Assembly: GCA_964020085.1 (NCBI GenBank)
Contig: OZ026607.1
Coordinates: 5,705,779-5,769,778 of the forward strand
From: Micromussa lordhowensis
Lineage: Eukaryota > Cnidaria > Anthozoa > Scleractinia > Lobophylliidae
Direction: 5' to 3'
DNA length: 64,000 nt
The notes beneath the pieces were generated by a model, which had not been told where the DNA came from, made no database searches, and was given only the letters and a program-made list of their open reading frames with translations. Positions 11,825 to 22,110 of this stretch are shown here, one piece after another. A program made the position numbers and the translations under genes. Position 1 is the first letter of the stretch. Each line of letters opens with the position of its first letter.

Positions 11825-13065
11825 CGTTCTCCCGCGCTTCGCCTCCGCTCACGCGTATTGGGCTTTGATTGGTTTACTGGATTTCTTTTGTCCTTTGTGA
11901 TTGGCCAAAGCTTGACCAAAGTCAAACCAAAACCGCTCTAAATAACATCCCGCGAATTAGCATATTTATTCATGTTGCCGATGCGTCCAAACCTGGCCAA
12001 GTCTTATGATAGGGACAATTCCACAAACGAGGAAGATGAAGTAAATCCATCGATGTGATTGTCTACGCGAGAGGGCAAGATACGGACTCGCCAATTTTAT
12101 CCGGCAAAAAGTATGTTTTTATGCATTGTAGTAAATTCTTTATTGACTAAGGTCGTTCGTTTCAGAAGACTGACTTTCCTGACCTTAAATAATATCGTTT
12201 TCCTTCCTTGACCATTTCCTTCCCTGTGACAAGCCTGTCCTCAATCGAGCACTTAACCACGAGGCTGCCACATCACAGAGTCTTTTCTCAGTAAGAAACT
12301 TAAATAGTAATTAACATAGTAAATTTTTATCATCTTTATCATTAAACCAGAAAGGAATGATGCTGGTCATTCGACATTAGGGCCAAATGTGTTATCAAAT
12401 GCCATGAATTAAAACTCTGCCAAAATCCATCAACTACATGTATTGTACTTACTTAGCTCTCCAACGGAAAAAAAACAGGCTGACATGATTGTTTCTTTCC
12501 TTACCTGCAAATGTTTAATGATTACTATTACTGAAAATAGAAATGAAAGAGCTGAAAATGTTTAAATGTAAACTTGTTTGTTTTTGATCATTGGTCCATT
12601 AAAACAAAAAAGGCAACACGACATAGAGCATAAATTATGTTGCTTAGCATTTTTAGGCTGGTTTTCACTAGCAAAAGAGTACGGGTCTGTTGAAATACTG
12701 TTGAAACTGTGGGGACCCTACAGTTTGAGGTTCCTTGACTTTCATGGGCCGCCTCGCACATGGGCGGCCGCGTGAGTTAACATGGAGAACTTGCTGAATG
12801 TGGAACATTTTTAGTGATCGTTAAGTTTGTTGAGTTAATTCATCATTAAGTAGTCGTAGAACCTGCTTACAACACGGTAGGAGTCATAGTAATATGAACC
12901 AGACTCCGACCCCATATGTAACCAGGATGGCAGGATGTCCTCCCCCCTGACTAACCCCTATTCACTCCCCACTTACTAAACGCACCCCCCCCCTCCCAAC
13001 ACGCCACCGCATGAAACAAACTCACGTGGGTAAATGTTCTAAAAAGGGTTATATGCACGACATCT
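11825..13065. other. Spacer, no gene seen (unit 1)
   Basis: Noncoding by inspection and closely matched at 35039-36280 in unit 2. Contains C-rich short runs near 12940-13000. No splice-supported ORF or RNA gene recognised. Confidence 0.5.
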
Positions 13066-13125
13066 TTCCATTGATGGCCAACAGCAACATTTCCCGAGTT
13101 GGTTCCTTGTTAGCCCAGTTCAAGT
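13066..13125 (-). pseudogene. Decayed repeat exon of the peptide family
   Basis: The plus-strand text around TTGATGGCCAACAGCAACAT and TTCCCGAGTTGGTTCCTTG matches the GTNSGNVAVG-coding core of the live repeat exons on the minus strand. The splice acceptor side and the ELKEPGRR part are gone and flanking sequence is unrelated. The counterpart in unit 2 (36469-36540) keeps more of the donor side. Confidence 0.6.
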
Positions 13126-13526
13126 TTTTAAGGGGAACTTCAAAATGAATACAACCTATTTGAAGAATTCCCACCGGCATGACCTGTTCATAATTTCGGG
13201 AGAGCTTTCAGAAATCCTTGACTTGAGTGTTCAATCACTATCACGAGCACAGTTCAGTTTGTATAATAACACAGCTCCTCAACTGGGTAAAACAGAACTG
13301 TCAGAGAGGATAGGAAGAGGGCGTCTTTGATTTGATTTAATTACGTGGTGGTATCGCGTGAAATTAATCACTGATAAATCATTGAATCACTGACAGTTTC
13401 TTCAGGGCTGCAACTGAATTTTTGATTTTCTTTTGAGATCAATGGAGAAATCTGAGATCAGTGGAGAAATCTGAGTTCAAAGTGAAAGTGAAGAATGATC
13501 ATCGCAGTATATTTTCCAATTTAAGC

Positions 13527-13748
13527 AATAGACCTTTTTCGCTTGTACATTTTGTTTTCCCAATACAGATCATGTGACGATACTCAGGAGATTTGATCCT
13601 TTGTCTTGTTCATTAAAAAGAGAGCATGCAAGCATGAATATGTTTGCAGGTACTCTTTTTAATGAGCAAGACAAAGGATCAAATCTCCTGAGTATCATCA
13701 CATGATCTGTACTGGGAAAACAAAACGTACAAGCGAAAAAGGTCTATT
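13527..13748. repeat. Long inverted repeat (about 96-bp arms)
   Basis: The left arm begins AATAGACCTTTTTCGCTTGT and ends near 13622. The right arm (13653-13748) is its near-perfect reverse complement, ending AAAAAGGTCTATT. A loop of about 30 bp separates them. A transcript would fold into a long double-stranded stem. Confidence 0.85.
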
Positions 13749-13773
13749 GGAAAGAAAAAGCCTGAAAAAATCA

Positions 13774-13774
<1 letters not shown>

Positions 13775-13807
<33 letters not shown>

Positions 13808-13846
13808 GATACCAGGGCGATGCTCTACCAATTGAGCTATGAAGCC
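13775..13846 (-). tRNA. tRNA-Thr(GGU)-like, probably repeat-borne
   Basis: 72 bases fold as a cloverleaf. The acceptor GGCTTCA pairs with TGAAGCC. The D-stem is GCTC/GAGC with loop AATTGGTA. The T-arm is ACGGG-TTCGAAT-CCCGT. The anticodon loop CTGGTAT gives anticodon GGT with T33 and A37. The B box GGTTCGAAT is intact and a T6 run follows on the minus strand as a Pol III stop. The anticodon stem has a C-C mismatch next to the loop and a T-G pair at its base. Position inside a foldback element suggests a tRNA-derived repeat, so function is uncertain. Confidence 0.62.
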
Positions 13847-14337
13847 ACACGTTGGAAGCGAGGTCAATTTAAGCAATTTTTTAAGCAATTTTCCAATTGC
13901 TTAAATTGGAAAAGATACTGCGATGATCATTCTTCACTTTCATCTACAACCGCAGTTCATATATGGGAAATCTGTCTGAATCTAACTTTTATACCACTAA
14001 CTTGAGTAAGAAGGAGGGAGGACACGCTAAATAAAAGAAGCATTATTTTTTTGCCATGGACATTACAGCGCCAATATTTAAGGGGGCTTATACCCAAAGT
14101 CGAGGAAGAGCATGAATTTGGAGCTTTATACTGACACTAGATCCAGTTCTCCACGAAACTCCGATGCAGGATGCAGAGGGATATTCTGTTAAGACTTCCT
14201 GTGATAATCTTGGACCCAGTACTCCTCATGTAATTTTCGTATCATGATCGAGTACTACCCATCTCTTATCTTAATTCGCAACCGTGAAAGCCAGTCAAAA
14301 TAATTCATCAACAAACAATAAACTGCATTTTAACACC

Positions 14338-14343
14338 TTTATT
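14338..14343 (-). terminator. Poly(A) signal AATAAA, gene A
   Basis: AATAAA on the minus strand, about 155 bp after the stop of gene A. The same signal sits at the same distance after genes B, C and D. Confidence 0.65.
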
Positions 14344-14496
14344 GCCTTACTACTTTTACAACCATTGCTTCCTTCATGTGCTAAGACAGTATAATGTCTA
14401 GAGGTGCAAACATTACTAATCTACAACTGAAAAGTGGTTTTCCGTGCTCAAGATGCAACCAAGCGAAAGAACCTTCATTCGTTTTCGACCGTTCCA

Positions 14497-15893
14497 TTAA
14501 CGTCGGCCGTTGTGTTGATATCCGACAGCAACATTCCCTGAGTTGGTTCCCTGTTGGCCGACATTACCACCGGTCGCGCCAAAGGACATCTGCCGTTTGC
14601 CGTTCAATTGATGTCCAACAGCAACATTTCCTGAGTTGGTTCCCTGTTGGCCGACATTGCCAGCGGTCGCGCCAAAGGACATCTGACGTCGGCCAGGCTC
14701 CTCCAGCTCTGTTTCTATAAAAAAAGGCGCCGAACATTAGAATGAAATTTTCTTTTAATCTAAGCGTATTTTTTTTTATAGAAGTCCTTATACGAAGCAT
14801 GTCACAAAGGAACAAAGGAACACAAATTATTATCTAAATAACAAGCAAGCTGTCATGGCATTATACAGTTTTCTACCAGAAGTTGTACACACCACGTCTG
14901 CCATAGTAGCCGCCGTTCCATTGACTTCCAACAGCAACATTTCCCGAGTTGGTTCCCTGCTGGCCAACACTGCCGGCGGTGTTGCCGAAACTCATATAAG
15001 TGCGGCGGCCAGGCTCCTTCAGTTCCAGCTCTGTAAAGCACAAGTGCCAAGCATTTTGTAATTGTATGAAACTCATACGAAGCATGTCACAAAGGAACAA
15101 AAATTATTACGAACATAACAAGCAAGAAATCAAGGCATTATACTACAGTCTTCTAGAAGAAGCTGTTGTACACACCTCGTCTGCCATAGTAGCCGCCGTT
15201 CCATTGATGTCCAACGGCAACATTTCCCGAGTTGGTTCCCTGTTGGCCAACACTGCCGGCGGTGTTGCCGAAACTCATATAAGTGCGGCGGCCAGGCTCC
15301 TTGAGTTCCGGCTCTGTAAAGCACAAGTGCCAAAAATTTCTAATTGTATGAAACTCACTTTTCCTTACTATAGAGAGCTTTTTAAATGAAGAAGGCCAAA
15401 AAGAAACTTGCGAATTCTCTTTAAGTCTCTATCACTAATAAATAAATATAAATAAATATTATCCTGTTTTAACCCCAAAATATGATTATGATGATAATGA
15501 TGTGTTTCATTCTGTAAAACAAAGGCCACATCACAGCTGGTGGATTAAATCAACAGTTTTCCTTAAACACAGAGCGCTTTAAAGGGTATTCATTTTTAAC
15601 AATGACATCGAATCACGCAAGCAAAGTCAACAGCAAAGTCACATTAGCGCGAGAAAGTAAAAATGCTATTACACCTGGTTAGCGAGTGTACAGTAGCATC
15701 AAACCCAAGAACAAGCTTAATACAGTACTATTGTTACTTTCAAAAGTCAAATGGAAACGGCTGCTAGCTATAGCAATAAACTAACAGACATACCGGTCAT
15801 CTGGTTTTCAACCTCCTCAGCATCACGGAACGGAGGGCGAGGAAATGCCATCGCCAGGCCCAAAGAGATGAAGAAAAAAACAAAGCACTTCAT
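14497..15893 (-). CDS. Peptide precursor gene A (secreted, repeat-exon family)
   Basis: Coding exons in gene order: 15794-15893, 15176-15313, 14893-15030, 14497-14708 (about 195 residues). Exon 1 encodes signal peptide MKCFVFFFISLGLAMA, then propeptide FPRPPFRDAEEVENQMT, and ends at G|GTATGT. Both repeat exons are 138 bp, phase 1-1, with acceptor CTTTACAG and donor G|GTGTGT. They read (E)xELKEPGRR, TYMSFGNTAGS, GQQGTNSGNVAVG, then WNGGYYGRR. The last exon has two repeats joined by NGKRQ and stops right after NGRR. There are no cysteines after the signal. Expected: a secretory-pathway precursor cut at Arg-Arg/Lys-Arg, with Gly giving C-terminal amides. I do not recognise the family; neuropeptide-like or antimicrobial roles are both open. 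Start chosen because it is the only Met giving a signal peptide. Confidence 0.82.
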
Positions 15894-15899
15894 ATTCCT

Positions 15900-18406
15900 T
15901 CAGAGGAACGCAACAGAAATTAGTGGAATTCTACTAGTATACCAATACAAATGCTGCAATCCAGCTGGTTGAGCTATTGCACACTATTTAATTTAGTCAT
16001 AATAACTGAATTACCATTATGCGATGACTATCAGTACTACGTACACAGCTACAGTGTTTCAAATGACAATTTAGTCCGGAGGGCGCGGCAGCGCGTATAA
16101 AACATGAGGCCATAGTTCAATCGGTCATCTGCCTCGTTGTCTATCACTGACCACAAAGAAATTTCTCACAATCTCATATACTAATTATAACTACTGTAAT
16201 TTGTTTGTCAGTGTAACCGTGTGCAAATAAATTAACGCTCTCGTAAATCTGCAAGCTCGTTCAATCCAGTCGTATCACTTGCTATATATGCAAGCTTGCC
16301 GAGAATACATGTATTAGAAGTTGTAAAACGAAAGGAAAACATAGGCTGAGAAAATTAGGATATCGGCTCCATGCAGGGAATTTACCTTTTGAGACTGAAT
16401 CTCTAATTGCTTGTCAGTAGAAAGTTCTCGGACACTCTAAAATCCTATCTTGTAATCTCCGTCTTTGTGAACTAGTTGATGTGTCAAACAAGGTCTGTTT
16501 AAATAACATCCTGAAGTAGAAGATTTATTCATGTTACGTTTGAGCTCATAGGATTCTGTAAGATGCAAAAGGAAACGGATGTATGTAGGAAACAGACGCT
16601 GGGAATGTACCAGAGGAAACGGAAACTCCCCAGCTTCAAGGAGGGCAAACAATAGGAGAAAAATAACCAAGACTCAAGAAGCTTAAGTGGGCTCTTGTTT
16701 ATTTTCCTCACTAAAAATATTAAGCTTTGCTTCACGCTAGAGAAGTGTATTCCTCACGAATGAAGAGGCACAGATAGTCACGGCACCCTTATCTTGCACA
16801 AAAATTATGGAAACCCTTTCCAAATGCATCCAGATGCACACTGAAATATAGAGCAATTCCGTTACAGAACAAAAGGCTTTTAAAAACGGGGGTCGAGTGG
16901 TGAGGAACGAGCGATGTTAAGGCGGGGATACACCCAGAAATTCTGTAAAGATCGGATTTTTGTTTTCGCCGGAATTTGAATCTTAAGGTGTTAAAGTTTT
17001 ACTTGAGAAACATTTCTTAGCCATGAAAACAGTTTAAAAATGTTTTTTTTCATGGCCCCATCTTAAGCAGCCGTTGTCGCCCATCACCCCTCGTCACCCA
17101 TCGCCCCTCACCTGTCGTGATACCATTCATTCATGCCTATGCTGAACATTTGGCACAATTTATCAGACAATGGTAATTATAATCCATCAAATATTTTGGC
17201 TCGCGCGCGATTGCAAAAGCCTCAATCCATATAAAAGGAAAGAACTACAGGAAACGGAAAACAATTAAGATTTCAAGACCTCTTGAACCTGTTGCATGCG
17301 ATGAATCGTCTGTAAGTAGGTTTGTTCGTGGTCTCTGAGAAGAAGAAGAAGAAGAAGAGTATGCAATCGGCTTTAAACTCGGTTGGACCCCAGGACTCGG
17401 ATGCATGAAGCTTCCCAGTAAAACAACCACAGAGTTGCAGACCAGTCGTTATGGCTTAGAACGGTTGAAAAACAATTCCACAATTCGTTTCAGCCTGACC
17501 AACCGTGAACATTTTTCGCAATTATCCAAAATTTAACTAAGCCAACGGGGCCATTTCTCCAAGTAATAGTTGTTGCAATTTTCAGCGGTTAGACATTCAG
17601 ACGAGGCGAAACTGGGTCAATACAATGCCTTTTTTTAATGATACACTCTTTTTCATATACAAGAACGTCTAATTTTAGTCAGTATTTCAATAAATCAATG
17701 CTGAGAGGAAAACAATACTTCAGACTTTGTATGACCTGATCACTTTGATGGTGTGGAAGATATTTGGAACAGTTATAAATAAGAACTGCTGATTATTACA
17801 AACCGAGGTGTGTGTCATGCAATAACAAAACCATTGTTAATGTTATACAAAACATGCCCTTAAGTATTTGGGTTAATTTACATTTTTGTTACCTTTAATC
17901 GACTCTGAACTGAAGAACGTTCTTAATACGTTCGTAGAATTTTGGTCAATCATACAGAGAGGTTCTTTTATAAAAAAAAGAGTGTACGCAAATTCAGAAG
18001 CTCAAATCCTAACTAATGAGTGCGATTTTCGCTGCCATCATTCATAATTACAACGAAATTCAACGAACCTTGAAAATATTAAAAGAAAAATAAAACAAAC
18101 AAACAACCCACACACTCAACTAGGCAAGATTGGGCGATCTTTCCCGCTTGGAATCACTCGCTGCTTCCCCCAAGAAAATGGTGTTCTTTATGATAAATAA
18201 ATCCTCTCTCGAACAAGCTTGTTGGCTCAAAATTATTGGATGTTGTGTATATATAATATGGATATTTATTATCCAACTCTGCTTCGTAGAGTGCAAATAT
18301 CGCGCGAAACGAGTACAAATATCACACGATATTTGTACTCGTCTCATTCCTCCCGGCCGCGTGAACTTCAAAACCTTGGCAAGTCAGAATTTTGGGAAAA
18401 GAAATC

Positions 18407-18420
<14 letters not shown>
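15900..18420. other. 5' flank of gene A, no gene seen
   Basis: Closely repeated at 40310-42825 and in part at 48120-49225 and 23385-23810. Contains AT-rich stretches and a short GAA run (17338-17358). Short ORFs here are not conserved between copies: the one at 16437-16670 gains an in-frame stop through a 12-bp length difference relative to copies C and D. Promoter elements for gene A presumably lie in the first few hundred bases, but I cannot point to a convincing TATA box on the minus strand. Confidence 0.5.
18309..18342. repeat. Short palindrome
   Basis: ACGAGTACAAATATC and its reverse complement separated by 4 bases. The same palindrome is in unit 2 at 42714-42747. It is probably one part of a foldback element that continues at 18423-18562. 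Confidence 0.7.
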
Positions 18421-18422
<2 letters not shown>

Positions 18423-18438
<16 letters not shown>

Positions 18439-18562
18439 GTGTGTAGTATTGCTGTATATTTTTACTCGTTGTTTGTATTTTGACTCGCCCTACGGGCTCG
18501 TCAAAATACCGCACAACTCGTAAAAATATACAGCGATACTACACACCAAAACGTCTAATAAG
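18423..18562. repeat. Foldback hairpin (140 bp)
   Basis: Left arm CTTATTAGACGTTTTGGTGT..., right arm ending ACACCAAAACGTCTAATAAG, with a small GC-rich tip (ACTCGCCCTACGGGCTCGTC). Arms are about 65-70 bp with few mismatches. Counterpart at 42827-42966. Confidence 0.85.
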
Positions 18563-18919
18563 ATATATTTATGGACCCCACTGCGAGTCTTGGACAATAA
18601 ACACGTAAAAAGGCCAATATATCATCAGCTTGATCAGTAACTCGTATTTAATAGATGAAGCAAATATTTCGAGTGCACAATGGGAGCGAATGTATTTACC
18701 AAGTGGGAAACCTGAAGCAAATCAACGAAAAACGATTGAAATACGATTACTAGTTTAGAAAATTCAATTTAGGTAATGAACATTTCAGGTAGGGTAAGTG
18801 AGAGGTACATCATTGTCTTTGCCCTCGCGATATTCTAACCCTTTGATATCGGAATTTACACAATCGAAGGTTCGGCACGGGGTATTCAAGTAGAAGAAAA
18901 AGCACAAGCATTGAAATAA

Positions 18920-19112
18920 AAGTGAGGCCTTGGAGCCATTACTGGCTCATAGCTACCGGAGCTCTATATCCCGGTTTCTGTAGCATGAAGCAGCTGGAAG
19001 TATTTCTACTCCACCTCCTGGACAATGTACCCGGCCAGGGCTCGAACCAGAGCGCCCGCTCCGGAGTCAAGCACACTAACCATGAGTCCATCGCGCATCC
19101 CACAAGCATTGA
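18920..19112 (-). mobile_element. tRNA-derived SINE
   Basis: On the minus strand the sequence has a tRNA-like head with an A-box-like TGGTTAGTGTG and a B box GGTTCGAGCCC, then an unrelated tail ending near 18920. This is the usual build of a Pol III-driven SINE. The paralogue is at 43324-43516. Exact ends are uncertain. Confidence 0.6.
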
Positions 19113-19129
19113 AATTAATGCCTTAAATT

Positions 19130-19331
19130 ATGAGTGATGAAACTATGGAGTACTTGCTGACAGCCCTTTATAAACCCTTCGGTATACGTACAGTGAGAAA
19201 ACAACTTAGCTTTGCACAAGCCACATACCGAGTTTTTAATTATATCAACGTAATTTCCAGTACAGTAGGGCATGGAGTAGTATTCCACCTAATGTAAGAA
19301 CTACCAGATTTTTTATTAAGTTTAAAATATA
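19130..19331 (+). pseudogene. LINE C-terminal remnant (unit 1)
   Basis: A short plus-strand reading with ...FQYSRAWSSIPPNVRTT..., which resembles the extreme C-terminus of CR1/L2-type RT proteins (pattern YSGA-LWNSLP). The unit 1 copy has a small deletion that breaks the frame seen at 43540-43736. Weak similarity, recognised by eye only. Confidence 0.4.
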
Positions 19332-19410
19332 AGATCACCTTATGTCCTACTCGTTCTCCCACAAGCGAATCATGCAAATCAGTTTTTCTCCTAAAAAGCT
19401 AAGGATGCTT

Positions 19411-19525
19411 ACAAGATACAGCCATTCAAAAAATTTAGTAACAAATGTATGGATTGCCGGACACTTGTCCGGAAATCCATACATTTCTTTGCAAATTTTG
19501 AAGTTTTTGAATGGCTGTATCTTGT
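19411..19525. repeat. Foldback hairpin (115 bp)
   Basis: Outer arms ACAAGATACAGCCATTCAAA / TTTGAATGGCTGTATCTTGT and inner arms AAATGTATGGATT / AATCCATACATTT around a CCGGACA tip. Paralogue at 43822-43936. Confidence 0.85.
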
Positions 19526-19794
19526 TCAATATTAGCCCAATTAACACGAAACCTTTTGGAAAGCTTGGTGTGCTCTTTCTAAATATATGGGTCTTGCGTT
19601 GTTAATCCCATAATACACGGATTCGTACCCAGGTCCCCACGGTATGAAATCCGGCAATTTAAATCAACTCCAATCGTGAAGGATATTTTACTAATATGTC
19701 ACGTGACACTCGTGCATCCAGTTCTCTTCAATATTTCTGGCCAGGGAAATCGAGTACTACCCGCCTCTTAAAATATCTAAAGGCTAATAAAAGT

Positions 19795-20090
19795 AGCATT
19801 CACCAGCAAACAGTAAACTGCATTTTAAACGCCTTAGTTGCTTTACTTCCTTCACAACCTCCCTTCATTTGCTAGGATAACATTAAGTCTACAGGTGTAT
19901 TACTAAACTGCAAGTGTAGTCTGTTTTCCTTGCTCAAGATGCAACCGAGGAAAAGAACCTGCATTCATTTTCGGCCGTTCCACTGATGTCCAACAGCAAG
20001 ACTCCCTGAGTTGGTTCCTTGTTGGCCCAGTTCAAGTTTAAGGGGAATTTCAAAATGAACACAAGCTATTTGAATTGAAAACTTCCCACC
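19795..20090 (-). pseudogene. Relic 3' end of a peptide-family gene (unit 1)
   Basis: Homologous to the last exon and 3' region of genes A-D: shares the AAACTGCATTTTAA stretch, the GCTCAAGATGCAACC stretch and a degraded copy of the last repeat around TCCAACAGCAAGACTCCCTG. The stop/NGRR context and upstream exons are lost, and it runs into a transposon at 20148. It shows that the ancestral unit held more than two genes. Confidence 0.62.
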
Positions 20091-20147
20091 ATGACATGTT
20101 CATAATTTTAGGAGAGCTTTCATAAATCCCTGATTTGAGTGTTCAAT

Positions 20148-21334
20148 CTCTCTCCTCCGCAGTGGTTCGAACGTTCGTTGTATAAATCCGTTGTGCGAAG
20201 TGAGTGCAGGCGCAAAGTCGAATGTTTCGACCAGGCGCAGAACCACCGCCAGATACCACGCCCAACATGGCCGCCATCCGGGGGAGGCAATTTCGCAGGG
20301 GTGGCTTGCGTACCTTATATCGGTAAAAATGGCGTGCAAGATTTTGAGGTTAAGTGATGAGCTAAAACATACTTGAATTCATGAAAATCGGGAAAAGGTT
20401 GTTGCTCTCATGAAAACTGTTTTTCTAAGCGTCTATTGTTTAGCTCCGAGGGGTTGAGCCATCACTATCGAATTCAACATTCTCGAGATCGTGTATTTGG
20501 TGATGAAGAAATGAAGCGGAGAAAAAATGTGCTCGGGAAACTCATGGCTAGTGAAACTCTGAACAACATCGCAATTCAGTCTTAAAAGAGACAAGAACAA
20601 GTAAGTTTTTTTAACATTTGTCTGCTCGGCGAACTGAACAATTTTCTTTGTGAAATCATTGTAAATTGAGCTTAATCTTCGCATACATTTATTTAAAGGA
20701 AAGTAATTTTTTCTCTTTTACATCTGCGGTGATGGGTAAATCCCTTGCAGATTACATATAATAGATGTAGATGTAGATAACAATATTTCAGTGGTGAGAA
20801 CCAAACGATGATTAAGCTTATCCTTTTGTTTACTTCTTTTTATTAACGGGATTTTTACAGAAACTCTAAATTCAACGTTTGAAAATAATAGGAAAAAATA
20901 AATATAAGATATATAGATTGCAAGTTGAGATTTACCTTGAATAGACAGCTCTTGAAGAGGACAGTCCAGCTGATGCGAATCGTCCGCCATATTATTGTTT
21001 TTCCAAGGGAAAAAGAGGACATGCAAGACTACCCCTAGCGGGTTTCAGGGGGGCCTTCGAAGATCACAGATATGAAATTACTTTGCAAAAAAACTAATGC
21101 AAACTGTAGCGACATAATTAGCAATAAGTTTCTGTGAGTTTCAAGCTGTCAAATGGAGCCAAAGATGAGATATTTATCGATGTACGAGAAAACGACAAGG
21201 ATGTACGAGAAATCGACTTACATCAGGCAGAGGCTCCTGCGCTTTCCACCGTCGCCGCCGGTAACCCTGTGCCTGCACTAACATTACTCAGCGGATCCTC
21301 TTAGAGCCCTTAGAACCTCTTCAGAGGAGAGAGC
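20148..21334. mobile_element. 1.19-kb transposon with 8-bp target duplication (unit 1)
   Basis: Ends CTCTCTCCTCCGCAG and a degenerate reverse complement ending GAGGAGAGAGC. TGTTCAAT direct repeats flank it at 20140-20147 and 21335-21342. Empty relatives of the site (GTGTTCAAT running on uninterrupted) exist near 13228 and 36646. No transposase is seen; ORFs are 102 codons or less. The 8-bp duplication suggests hAT or P type. Contains GGCCGCCATCC-type motifs like YY1 sites. Confidence 0.8.
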
Positions 21335-21951
21335 TGTTCAATTACTATGACGAGCACAGTTCAGTTTGGATAATAACACAGCTCCTCTACTGGGTAAACA
21401 GAACTGTCAGAGAGGATAGGAAGAGGGCGTCTTTGATTTGATTTAATGCGTGGTGGTATCGCGCGAAATTAAATCATTGATAAATCATTAAATCACTGAC
21501 AGTTTCTTAAGGGTTACAACTGAATTTTTGATTTTCTTTTGAGATAAATGGACAAATCTGAGATCAGTGGGAAATCTGTCTGAATCTAACTTTGATACCA
21601 CTATCTTGAGTTGAGAAGGAGGGAGAACACGCTAAATAAAAGAAGTCAGCTTTTTTTGCAATTGAGATTACAGGGCCAATATTTAAGGGGGCTTGTATCC
21701 AAAGTCGAGGAAGAGCATGAATTTGGAGCTTTATTTTACATGAAGATGCTGACACTAGATCCAGTTCTCCATAACACTCCGATCGTGAGGGATATTTTGC
21801 TAAGACTTCCTGTGATACTCTTGGACCAATGTTCTCCTCATGTGAAATTTGCGTATAATAATCGATTACTACCCATCTCTTATCCTAGGTCGCAACTGTG
21901 AAAGCCAGTCAGAATACTATTCATCAGTAAACAAAACTGCATTTTAACACC

Positions 21952-21957
21952 TTTATT
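21952..21957 (-). terminator. Poly(A) signal AATAAA, gene B
   Basis: Minus-strand AATAAA about 155 bp downstream of the gene B stop, in the same context as in genes A, C and D. Confidence 0.65.
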
Positions 21958-22110
21958 GCCCTACTACTTTTACAACCATTGCTTCCTTCATGTGCTAAGA
22001 CAGCATAAAGTCTAGTTGTGCAAACATTACTAAACTATAACTGAAAAGTGGCTTTCCGTGCTCAAGATGCAACCAAGCGAAAGAACCTTCATTCGTTTTC
22101 GACCGTTCCA

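Larger units (their letters stand above)
13483..13942. mobile_element. Composite foldback element carrying a tRNA-like gene
   Basis: Outer inverted repeats of about 47 bp (starting GTGAAAGTGAAGAATGATCA at 13483, with the reverse complement ending at 13942) enclose two things: a long hairpin at 13527-13748 and a tRNA-like sequence at 13775-13846. The equivalent flank of gene B (about 21555-21585) lacks the whole insert. No target duplication is clear. Confidence 0.7.

Noticed and set aside
15130..15333. Alternative minus-strand frame over the repeat exons, open and Trp/Cys-rich
   Set aside because: It does not connect in frame with the signal-peptide exon and crosses the acceptor. It is a by-product of the repeat composition (although it is the frame entered after the gene C donor shift).
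15000..15389. Plus-strand ORFs of 66-144 codons over all four peptide loci (also 22470-22859, 39404-39838, 46892-47224, 47225-47593)
   Set aside because: They are antisense shadows of the repeat exons and run through introns. The minus strand has matching splice sites, uniform phase, a signal peptide, stops and poly(A) signals; the plus strand has none of these.
16096..16103. TATAAAA upstream of gene A (and copies near 23580, 40508, 48478)
   Set aside because: It is on the plus strand, while the peptide genes are on the minus strand, so it cannot be their ordinary TATA box. It might mark divergent transcription, but no plus-strand gene follows.
16437..16735. Minus-strand ORFs starting with a hydrophobic stretch (MVIFLLLFALLEAG...) and overlapping ORFs, repeated at 40683-41146 and 48645-49077
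   Set aside because: Frame is broken by indels between copies, while the surrounding noncoding sequence is equally conserved, so there is no sign of coding constraint.
20433..20684. 83-codon ORF inside the 1.19-kb transposon (also 44848-45099)
   Set aside because: No recognisable domain, and the inverted relative at 30730-31985 does not keep the frame.
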